Shown one piece after another: positions 17,741 through 24,908 of a stretch of 58,930 bases of DNA. A model generated the notes under the pieces. It was not told the DNA's origin. It did no database searches and worked only from the letters and a program-made list of their open reading frames with translations. The stretch's first letter is position 1, and each line of letters opens with the position of its first letter. The translations under genes were made by a program, and so were the position numbers. The DNA comes from Betaproteobacteria bacterium. Its GTDB lineage: Bacteria; Pseudomonadota; Gammaproteobacteria; Burkholderiales; Rhodocyclaceae. The stretch covers positions 1-58,930 of the forward strand of contig VGHJ01000011.1 of NCBI GenBank assembly GCA_016868295.1, given 5' to 3'.

Positions 17741-17750
17741 GCTGCGGCAA

Positions 17751-19088
17751 TTACTGCTTGCACTGCTCCGGCGTGCGCGGCGTGATCTTCTTCTCTTCCG
17801 CGTAGCGGCCGGAAGCGAGCATCACCATCGGCCGGATGACCTTCTCGTCGGCCTGGTACCAGTCGGAGGTAAACTCCCACTTGGAACCATTCCAGGTATG
17901 GATGCGCGCCCAGGCCGAACCCATGTGGTCGAGGCAGGACGTCTGCACCGGCCGCATTACCCCGGCGAAGCCTAAGCCGTCCAGCGTCTTCTGGTCGAGG
18001 TTCAGGTTCTCCAGGCCCCAGCGCACCTGCTCCCCGGACATCCACTTGCCCTTGCCGTAGCGCTCCTGCGCCTTCTTCACGCCTTCCACCGTCAGCATGG
18101 CAGCGATCATGCCGCGCATGTAGAGCACCTGGCCGACCTCCTCCTTCGGACCGGTGCCCTGGCCCTTGGCATGCAGCGTGGCCTGGATGTCCTTGACGAT
18201 CTTGGCGTTCGGCTCGGCGCCGTGCTGCTTGGCCAGGGCGTTGTAGCCCTTGGCGCCGTCGCCGACGTCCTTGACATCGGGCTCGGCGCCCGACCACCAG
18301 ACGCCGTACATCTTCTCGCGCGGGTAGCCGGTGGCCTGGGCTTCCTTGATCGAGGTGGAGTTCATGACGCCCCAGCCCCAGAGCAGGACGTAGTCGGGCC
18401 GGTTCTGGCGGATCTGCAGCCAGGTCGCCTTCTGCTCGACGCCCGGATGCGCCACCGGCAGCAGCATGACCTCGAAACCGTGCATCCTGGCGCGCTCCTG
18501 CAGCAGGGCGATCGGCTCCTTGCCGTAGGGGCTGTCGTGGTAGACCAGGGCGATCTTCTTGCCCTTCAGTTTGTCGAGGCCGCCCTCCTTCTTGCCGATG
18601 TGCTGGATGAGCACGTCGGCCGCCATCCAGTAGGTGCCGAGCAGCGGGAAGTTCCAGGTGAACACGGCGCCGTTCTGCGATTCGCTGCGGCCGTAGCCGG
18701 CGGTCACCAGCGGGATCTTGTCCACCGGCACTTTCTCGGTCAGGGCGAAAGTGACGCCGGTCGACAGCGGGTGCACCGCCGTGCCGCCGCCGTGCTTGCT
18801 CTTCAGGCGCTCGTAGCACTCGACGCCTCGGTCGGTGGCATAGCCGAACTCGCATTCCTCGAAGGAAATCTTGACGCCGTTGATGCCGCCCTTGGCGTTG
18901 ATGTACTTGAGGTAGTCGACGTAGCCGTTGGCCCACGGCGCGCCGTTGGGGCCATAGGCGCCGGTGCGATAGGACAGCACCGGGAAGAACTGCTCCTTGG
19001 CCTGCGCCAGGGCCGCGGGCGCCGTCAGGACGGTGCTCAGGCCGAGGACGGCCATCGAAGTAGCCAGTGCGAGCTTGCGTATTCTCAT
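17751..19088 (-). CDS. Liv-type ABC transporter substrate-binding protein
   Basis: A 445-residue periplasmic binding protein of type 1 (LivK-like). The signal peptide is residues 1-28 (MRIRKLALATSMAVLGL... cut after ALA). The mature part begins KEQFFPVLSYRTGAYGPNG and contains WANGYVDYLKYINAKGGING and KIALVYHDSPYGKEP. It is longer than E. coli LivK (about 370), as in binding proteins tied to aromatic and fatty-acid gene sets. I chose the ATG at 19088 with GGAGAG upstream; the frame extends further but only as non-coding. It is followed by a hairpin, consistent with higher expression than livF. Confidence 0.9.
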   Translation of the reverse strand: MRIRKLALATSMAVLGLSTVLTAPAALAQAKEQFFPVLSYRTGAYGPNGAPWANGYVDYLKYINAKGGINGVKISFEECEFGYATDRGVECYERLKSKHGGGTAVHPLSTGVTFALTEKVPVDKIPLVTAGYGRSESQNGAVFTWNFPLLGTYWMAADVLIQHIGKKEGGLDKLKGKKIALVYHDSPYGKEPIALLQERARMHGFEVMLLPVAHPGVEQKATWLQIRQNRPDYVLLWGWGVMNSTSIKEAQATGYPREKMYGVWWSGAEPDVKDVGDGAKGYNALAKQHGAEPNAKIVKDIQATLHAKGQGTGPKEEVGQVLYMRGMIAAMLTVEGVKKAQERYGKGKWMSGEQVRWGLENLNLDQKTLDGLGFAGVMRPVQTSCLDHMGSAWARIHTWNGSKWEFTSDWYQADEKVIRPMVMLASGRYAEEKKITPRTPEQCKQ

Positions 19089-19143
19089 GGTGCTCTCTCC
19101 TCCTTGAAAAAAGTGAATGCTCAGCCGGGCGACAGCATGCCCG

Positions 19144-20220
19144 TCAGTGCGGGAACGGCCAAAGCCGCAACTTCTCCTTGCCGATGGACCACAGCCTGGC
19201 CAGGCCGTGCGGCTCGACAATCAGGAAAAACACGATCAGGACGCCGAAAATCATGAACTCAGCGTGGGACACGGTTGCCGTCGACACCGCCAGACCGACC
19301 AGCCCGCCCAGCCAGGGCAGGAACTGGTTGAGGAAGATCGGCAGCACGACGATGAAGGCCGCGCCGAAGAAACTGCCCATGATGGAACCCATGCCGCCTA
19401 TGATAACCATGAACAGCAGCTGGAAGGAGCGGTCGACGGAAAACGCCGCCGGCTCCCACGAGCTGAGATGGATGAAGCCCCACAGCGCGCCGGCGACGCC
19501 GACGATGAAGGAGCTGACGGCGAAGGCCGACAGCTTGGCGAACATCGGCCGGATGCCGATCACCTCGGCCGCGACGTCCATGTCGCGGATGGCCATCCAC
19601 TGGCGCCCGATGGCCGAGCGCACCATGTTTTTCGCCAGCAGGGCGAATACCACCAGGACGGCTAGGCACAGCAGGTAGCGATCGACCGGGGAATCGATCT
19701 TCCAGCCCAGCACGTGCAAATTCGCCACGGAAACCGAACCGGAAGGAGAGTCGTTGGTAAACCACTTGATGCGCAGGAAGGCCCAGTCGGCAAGGAACTG
19801 CGCCGCCAGGGTGGCCACCGCCAGATAGAGCCCGCGCACGCGCAGGCTGGGCACGCCGAAGACGATGCCGACGGCGGCGGCGGTCAGCCCGCCCAGCAGC
19901 AACGCGGCCAGCAGCGGCATGCCGTCGACGCGGATGAAAAAATTGTAGGCGGCATAGGCACCCACCGCCATGAAAGCGCCGGCGCCGAGCGTGATCTGGC
20001 CGCAATAGCCGACCAGCAGGTTCACGCCGAGCGCGGCCAGCGCCAGGATGAGGAACGGGACGAGGATGGCGCTCAGCAGGTACTCGTTCGCCAGCAGCGG
20101 CACAGCGGCGAAGGCGAAGGCGACGATGCCGAGGATGGCCCAGCGGTCCTGCACGATCGGGAAGATCTGCTGGTCCGCCGCATAGCTGCTCTTGAATTGT
20201 CCGTTTTCCCTGTAAAGCAT
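19144..20220 (-). CDS. livM: Liv-type ABC transporter permease LivM
   Basis: A 358-residue inner-membrane permease with about ten hydrophobic helices. The family signature LNLLVGYCGQITLGAGAFMAVGAYAA appears here as NLLVGYCGQITLGAGAF, followed by GVPSLRVRGLYLAVATLAAQ and the coupling-helix region WMAIRDMDVAAEVIGIRP. It begins 4 bp after livH and is followed 55 bp later by the binding-protein gene, all in one operon. Confidence 0.92.
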   Translation of the reverse strand: MLYRENGQFKSSYAADQQIFPIVQDRWAILGIVAFAFAAVPLLANEYLLSAILVPFLILALAALGVNLLVGYCGQITLGAGAFMAVGAYAAYNFFIRVDGMPLLAALLLGGLTAAAVGIVFGVPSLRVRGLYLAVATLAAQFLADWAFLRIKWFTNDSPSGSVSVANLHVLGWKIDSPVDRYLLCLAVLVVFALLAKNMVRSAIGRQWMAIRDMDVAAEVIGIRPMFAKLSAFAVSSFIVGVAGALWGFIHLSSWEPAAFSVDRSFQLLFMVIIGGMGSIMGSFFGAAFIVVLPIFLNQFLPWLGGLVGLAVSTATVSHAEFMIFGVLIVFFLIVEPHGLARLWSIGKEKLRLWPFPH

Positions 20221-20224
20221 GGCT

Positions 20225-21154
20225 CTATACCCGGTCGATGATCTTTTCGCCGAAGAGTCCCTGCGGCCGGAACAGCAGGAACACCAGCGCCAGCACGTAG
20301 GCGAACCAGATCTCGATGCCGCCCCCGACCATGGGGCCGAGATAGACCTCCGAGAGCTTTTCGCCGACGCCGATGATGAGGCCGCCGATGATGGCGCCCG
20401 GCACGGACGTGAGGCCGCCGAGAATGACCACCGGCAGCGCGCGCAGCGCCACCGTCGCCAGCGAGAACTGCACGCCCAGCTTCGAGCCCCAGATGATGCC
20501 GGCCACCAGCGCCGTGATGCCCGCCACGCACCAGACGATCACCCAGATGCGGTTGAGCGGAATGCCGATCGACTGGGCGGCCTGGTGGTCGTCGGCCACG
20601 GCGCGCAAGGCGCGCCCGGTCGGCGTTTTCTGGAAGAACAGCGCCAGCGCGCCGACCAGGGCGGCGGCGATGAGGGCGGCAATGAAATCCTCCTTGTTGA
20701 TGAGGATGCCGCCCTCGAAGACGCTCTCCAGCATCATGACGGGATCCTTCGGCATGCCGACATCGATCTTGTAGATGTCGCTGCCGAATACCGTCTGTCC
20801 CACCCCCTCCAGAAAATAGGCGATGCCGAGGGTGGCCATCAGCAGCGTCGCGCCTTCCTGGTTGACCAGATGGCGCAGCACCAGCCGCTCGACCAGCCAG
20901 GCCACGGCGAACATGATCGCCACCGAAATGATGAAGGCCATCACGTTGGCCAGGACCGGATTGCCGATGCCGGTCCAGGCCGGCAGCCATTCGGCGAAGC
21001 GCGCCATGGCGAGGGCGGCGAACAGCACCATGGCGCCCTGGGCGAAATTGAATACTCCGGAAGCCTTGAAGATGAGCACGAAGCCCAGCGCCACCAGAGA
21101 GTAAAGCATGCCGGCCATCAGGCCGCCGATCAGGGTTTCGAGAAAGAAGCTCAC
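20225..21154 (-). CDS. livH: Liv-type ABC transporter permease LivH
   Basis: A 309-residue membrane permease with the LivH signature ALGFVLIFKASGVFNFAQGA near the N-terminus and RALRAVADDHQAAQSIGIPL in the cytoplasmic coupling loop, ending VLVFRPQGLFGEK-like (LVFLLFRPQGLFGEKI). The start codon is GTG at 21154. It lies 12 bp after livG and 4 bp before livM. It pairs with LivM to form the translocation channel. Confidence 0.92.
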   Translation of the reverse strand: MSFFLETLIGGLMAGMLYSLVALGFVLIFKASGVFNFAQGAMVLFAALAMARFAEWLPAWTGIGNPVLANVMAFIISVAIMFAVAWLVERLVLRHLVNQEGATLLMATLGIAYFLEGVGQTVFGSDIYKIDVGMPKDPVMMLESVFEGGILINKEDFIAALIAAALVGALALFFQKTPTGRALRAVADDHQAAQSIGIPLNRIWVIVWCVAGITALVAGIIWGSKLGVQFSLATVALRALPVVILGGLTSVPGAIIGGLIIGVGEKLSEVYLGPMVGGGIEIWFAYVLALVFLLFRPQGLFGEKIIDRV

Positions 21155-21166
21155 GCCGTCTGTTCC

Positions 21167-21949
21167 TCAGTGACTTGCGCCCAGATAGGCGCTGATGACT
21201 TCCTCGTTGCTGCGCACCTCGTCCGGCGTGCCGTCGCCGATCTTCTTGCCGTAATCGAGCACGACGACGCGGTCGGAGATGTCCATCACCACGCCCATGT
21301 CATGCTCGATCAGCACGATGGTGGTGCCGAGCTGGTCGTTTACGTCGAGGATGAAGCGGCTCATGTCCTGCTTCTCTTCGACGTTCATGCCGGCCATCGG
21401 CTCGTCGAGCAGCAGGATCTGCGGCTCCATCGCCAGCGCACGGCCGAGATCGACGCGCTTCTGCAGGCCGTAGGGCAACCGGCCCACCGGCGTCTTGCGG
21501 ATATGCTGGATCTCGAGAAAGTCGATGATCTCCTCCACCTTGGCCCGGTGCTCGAGTTCCTCGCGCCAGGCCGGTCCCAGGCGGAAGGCCTGCTGCACCA
21601 GGTTCGACTTCATCTTCAGGGTGCGCCCGGTCATGATGTTGTCGAGCACGCTCATGCCCTTGAACAGGGCGATGTGCTGGAAAGTGCGGGCGATGCCGGA
21701 CTGCGCCGCCTTGTAGGGCGACATGCGCGAAAAATGCTCGCCGCGCAGGACGATCTCGCCCTCCTGCGGGCGGTAGACGCCGTTGATGACGTTGAGCATC
21801 GAGCTCTTGCCGGCGCCGTTCGGCCCGATGATGGCGCGGACCTCGTGCTCGCGGACGTCGAAGGAGATGTCGGAAAGCGCCTTGACCCCGCCGAAGGAGA
21901 GGGAGACGTTGTTCAGGTCGAGGACGACCTCGCCGATTGTCCGGCCCAT
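21167..21949 (-). CDS. livG: Liv-type ABC transporter, ATPase LivG
   Basis: A 260-residue ABC ATPase with Walker A GPNGAGKSS, Q-loop IARTFQHIALFKGMSV, signature LPYGLQKRVDLGRAL and Walker B ILLLDEPMAGMN, ending with the LivG-type DKVVVLDYGKKI-like (DRVVVLDYGKKIGDGTP). LPYGLQKR is a variant of the usual LSYGxQR signature. Its ATG overlaps the TGA of the upstream acyl-CoA synthetase gene by one base (TGATG), so it is translationally coupled to that enzyme; this ties import to CoA activation. Confidence 0.93.
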   Translation of the reverse strand: MGRTIGEVVLDLNNVSLSFGGVKALSDISFDVREHEVRAIIGPNGAGKSSMLNVINGVYRPQEGEIVLRGEHFSRMSPYKAAQSGIARTFQHIALFKGMSVLDNIMTGRTLKMKSNLVQQAFRLGPAWREELEHRAKVEEIIDFLEIQHIRKTPVGRLPYGLQKRVDLGRALAMEPQILLLDEPMAGMNVEEKQDMSRFILDVNDQLGTTIVLIEHDMGVVMDISDRVVVLDYGKKIGDGTPDEVRSNEEVISAYLGASH

Positions 21950-23910
21950 CAGGCGGCCCTCCTCGCGGCGACGGGGCAGGTCTTCGCCTCGCGGATCTTC
22001 AGGTCGGCCGACACCTTGCCCTTGCGGCCGTCCTCGAACTTCACCTCGGTCTCGATGAACTGCGAAGTCTTGCCCGAATACAGGGCGTCGATCAGCGCGC
22101 CGTACTTGTCGGCGATGAAGCCGCGCCGCACCTTGCGCGTGCGGGTCAGCTCGTCGTCATCCGGGTCGAGCTCCTTGTGCAGCACGATGAAGCGATGCAC
22201 CTGCGAATCGGCCAGCATGGGGTCGTGCGCCAGCTCGGCATTGGCCTGCTCGACACACTCCTGCACGAGCTGGAGCACCTCGCCTTTGGTCGCCAGGTCG
22301 ACATAGCCGGAATAGGCGATGCCGCGCCGCTCGGCCCAGTTGCCGACGGCGCCCATGTCGATGTTGATGAAGGCGCATACTTCGCTGCGGTCGTGGCCGA
22401 AGCAGACCGCCTCCTTGATCTGCGGGAAGAACTTCAGCTTGTTCTCGATGTAGTTGGGCGCGAACATGGCGCCGTTGGCGAGCTTGCCGACATCCTTGGC
22501 CCGATCGATGATCTTCAGGTGGCCGTCCTCGTCGAAGAAGCCGGCATCCCCCGTGTGGAAATAGCCCTCGGCGTCGATCACCTCGGCGGTGGCGTCGGGA
22601 CGCTTGTAGTACTCCTTGAGCATGACCTTGCCGCGCACCAGCACCTCGCCGCTGTCGGCGATCTTCACCTCGACGCCGGGCGCCGGCGGGCCGACGGTAT
22701 CCAGCTTGATCTGGCCGTCGGGCTGCAGGCAGACGGCGGCGCAGGTCTCGGTCGAGCCGTAGAGCTGCTTGAGATTCACGCCGATCGAGCGGTAGAAGCG
22801 GAACAGGTCCGGCCCGATGGCGGCGCCCGCCGTGTAGGCGACACGGATGCGGCTCATGCCGAGCACGTTCTTGAGCGGGCCATAGACCAGCAGGTTGCCG
22901 AAGGCGTAGAGCAGGCGGTCGCCCGCCGCGACCGGCTTGCCGTCGAGAATCTCGGCGCCGCAGCGGCGCGCCACTTCCATGAAATAGTGGAACATGCCGC
23001 GCTTCAGGGCGCCGGCATCCTCCATGCGGATCATCACCGTCGTCAGCAGATTCTCGAATACCCGCGGCGGCGCGAAGTAATAGCTCGGGCCGATCTCGCG
23101 CAGGTCCGTCATCACCGTGTCGCTGGATTCGGGGCAGTTGATGGTGAAGCCGGCCCAGGCGGCCTGGGCGAAGGAGAACAGGTGGTCGCCCACCCAGGCC
23201 ATCGGCAGGTAGGACAGGATGTTGTCGTCGGGCCCGAGCCTGTCGAATTCGCAGCCGATGCGTCCGGCCTCGATGAAGGAGGCCTGGGTCTGGCAGACGC
23301 CCTTCGGCTTGCCGGTGGTGCCGGAGGTGTACAACATCACCGAGACGTCATCCGGCCCTCCCTTCTCGATTTCCGCATCGAGGAAATCCGGATGGTTGCG
23401 GTTGTGGATGCGCCCCATCTCCCGCACTTCGTCCAGCCCGTGCAGAAAGGTCTGGCTATAGTGGCGCAGGCCGCGCGGGTCGTCGTAGAGGATGTGCTGC
23501 AGATCCGGACACTGCGACCTGTTTTCCAGCAGCTTGTCGACCTGCTCCTGGTCCTCGACGATGGCAAACTTGATGCCGGCATCCTGGAGCACGAAGACCA
23601 TCTCGCCCGCCACGGCATCCTGGTACATCGGCACCGGCACGCCGCCCAGGCACTGCGCCGCGGCCATGGCCCAGTACAGGCGCGGACGATTGTCGCCGAT
23701 GATGGCCAGATTGTCGCCGCGCTTGAAGCCGAGTTGGGCCAGCCCGCAGGCCATGGCGCGCACTTCTTCGGCCACCTGCGACCAAGTCCAGGTCTGCCAG
23801 ATGCCCAGATACTTCTCGCGCGTGGCGGGATGGTTCGGGCGCACCTGGGCGTGCTGCATCAAAAGGCGAGGAAACGTGCTGAGCGATTGCGGTCGAACAT
23901 CGTTCGACAT
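21949..23910 (-). CDS. Long-chain-type acyl-CoA synthetase (AMP-binding)
   Basis: A 653-residue adenylate-forming enzyme of the long-chain acyl-CoA ligase family. The P-loop is MLYTSGTTGKPKGVCQTQ, the A4/A5 region QLYGSTETCAAVCLQPDG, A7 YFHTGDAGFFDEDGHLKIIDRAKD and A8 KLANGAMFAPNYIENKLKF. It should activate a carboxylic acid with ATP and CoA. The start ATG at 23910 has AGGAGGAG upstream; the extension to 23997 is non-coding. It is the first gene of the eight-gene liv operon, with a promoter-like sequence at 23989-24017, and diverges from a Crp/Fnr regulator. Confidence 0.92.
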   Translation of the reverse strand: MSNDVRPQSLSTFPRLLMQHAQVRPNHPATREKYLGIWQTWTWSQVAEEVRAMACGLAQLGFKRGDNLAIIGDNRPRLYWAMAAAQCLGGVPVPMYQDAVAGEMVFVLQDAGIKFAIVEDQEQVDKLLENRSQCPDLQHILYDDPRGLRHYSQTFLHGLDEVREMGRIHNRNHPDFLDAEIEKGGPDDVSVMLYTSGTTGKPKGVCQTQASFIEAGRIGCEFDRLGPDDNILSYLPMAWVGDHLFSFAQAAWAGFTINCPESSDTVMTDLREIGPSYYFAPPRVFENLLTTVMIRMEDAGALKRGMFHYFMEVARRCGAEILDGKPVAAGDRLLYAFGNLLVYGPLKNVLGMSRIRVAYTAGAAIGPDLFRFYRSIGVNLKQLYGSTETCAAVCLQPDGQIKLDTVGPPAPGVEVKIADSGEVLVRGKVMLKEYYKRPDATAEVIDAEGYFHTGDAGFFDEDGHLKIIDRAKDVGKLANGAMFAPNYIENKLKFFPQIKEAVCFGHDRSEVCAFINIDMGAVGNWAERRGIAYSGYVDLATKGEVLQLVQECVEQANAELAHDPMLADSQVHRFIVLHKELDPDDDELTRTRKVRRGFIADKYGALIDALYSGKTSQFIETEVKFEDGRKGKVSADLKIREAKTCPVAARRAA

Positions 23911-24117
23911 GAACTCCTCCTGTTCCTGACTGCCGGCGTCCGGGCAATATGCCAGCCGGCGCCTTCTTATTCGTTGCCGCGGCCGATGATTCTCCATCGG
24001 ACGCGGTACCGAGTCAAACCGGGCCGCGCGGCCAGCCTACCCGACTCAAACGATATAGATTACTGAAGACACCGATGCCACGCTGTCATCCGACAGACAA
24101 TCCGGTAATATGCTTGC
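23911..24117. promoter_or_regulatory. Divergent control region of the liv operon and the Crp/Fnr regulator
   Basis: This 207-bp gap holds a minus-strand promoter TTGACT (24017-24012), 17 bp, GAGAAT (23994-23989) for the liv operon. Direct repeats CCGAGTCAAAC (24009-24019) and CCGACTCAAAC (24041-24051) are 32 bp apart and flank a perfect palindrome GGCCGCGCGGCC (24022-24033). The first repeat covers the -35 box, so a protein bound there would affect the liv promoter. Control by the adjacent Crp/Fnr protein is an inference; no TTGAT-N4-ATCAA FNR site is visible. Confidence 0.55.
24083..24111 (+). promoter_or_regulatory. Promoter of the Crp/Fnr regulator gene, possibly leaderless
   Basis: CTGTCA (24083-24088), 17 bp, TAATAT (24106-24111). 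The -10 box ends only 6 bp before the ATG at 24118, so transcription would begin at or next to the A of the start codon; no Shine-Dalgarno sequence precedes that ATG. Confidence 0.55.
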
Positions 24118-24792
24118 ATGCCTTCACTTGGCGACATGCTGAAAGCCAGTCTCTGGTCGCGTTCCCTCGGCGCCGAGCAAATGCGGCGCGTGGAGAGCGA
24201 AACCCTGACGCGCCAGATCCCGGCCGGCGGTTTCGTCTGCCGCAAGGGGGAACCGGTCGAGCACTGGGTCGGGGTGATCGACGGCCTGGTGAAGATGACC
24301 AACCTGTCGGCCGACGGTAAGCCTACCACTTTCACCGGCTTGCCCACCGGCGGCTGGTTCGGCGAGGGCTCCCTGTTCAAGGATGAGCCGCGCCGCTACG
24401 ACGTTGTTGCGCTGCGCAATAGCCACGTCGCCTACATGCCCAAGGCGACCTTCATGCGACTGCTGGACAGCAGCATCGAATTCAACCGCTTCCTCCTGGT
24501 GCAGTTGAACGAGCGGCTCGGCCAGTTCATCGCCATGGTCGAGTACGACCGGCTGCTCGAGCCCGATGCGCGCGTGGCGCGCAGCCTGGCGGCCATGTTC
24601 AACCCCCACCTCTACCCGGGCATCGGCCCGCAGCTGCAGATTTCGCAGGAGGAGATCGGTTACCTTGCCGGCCTCTCGCGCCAGCGCGCCAACCAGGCGC
24701 TGAAAGCCCTGGAAAAGGCCGGCCTGGTGCGCATCGAGTACGGCGGCATCACCGTGCTCGACCTCGACGGCTTGAGGAACTACGAGGGGTAG
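24118..24792 (+). CDS. Crp/Fnr-family transcriptional regulator
   Basis: A 224-residue regulator with an N-terminal cyclic-nucleotide-binding-type beta-barrel (residues about 30-125: GGFVCRKGEPVEHWVGVIDG; GGWFGEGSLFKDEPRRYDVV), a long dimerisation helix and a C-terminal Crp-type winged helix (QISQEEIGYLAGLSRQRANQ, ALKALEKAGLVRIEYGGI). There is no N-terminal Cys cluster, so it is not an Fe-S FNR; the GEGSLF motif does not carry the full cAMP-binding RPSR set of E. coli CRP (it reads RRYDVVALR). The effector is therefore open. It is divergent from the liv/acyl-CoA operon, its likely target. Confidence 0.9.
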   Translation: MPSLGDMLKASLWSRSLGAEQMRRVESETLTRQIPAGGFVCRKGEPVEHWVGVIDGLVKMTNLSADGKPTTFTGLPTGGWFGEGSLFKDEPRRYDVVALRNSHVAYMPKATFMRLLDSSIEFNRFLLVQLNERLGQFIAMVEYDRLLEPDARVARSLAAMFNPHLYPGIGPQLQISQEEIGYLAGLSRQRANQALKALEKAGLVRIEYGGITVLDLDGLRNYEG

Positions 24793-24908
24793 ACCGGCTC
24801 GTGCCGTCCGCCGGGCCGCCCCAAGGACGGCACAGACAACAACACGGAGCCGCGCGGCGGCGAACTACCATCACCCCCTTCCCGGGGAAGGGGACGGGGG
24901 GAAGGTCG
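24793..24908. other. Convergent intergenic region with two inverted repeats
   Basis: Between the regulator and icmF (tail to tail). It has a perfect 9-bp inverted repeat GTGCCGTCC (24801-24809) and GGACGGCAC (24825-24833) with a 15-nt loop, then a GC-rich palindrome CCCCTTCCC (24875-24883) and GGGAAGGGG (24885-24893). Neither is followed by a T-tract, so intrinsic termination is not assured. The second belongs with the palindromes at 4384, 17707 and 31723. Confidence 0.6.
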
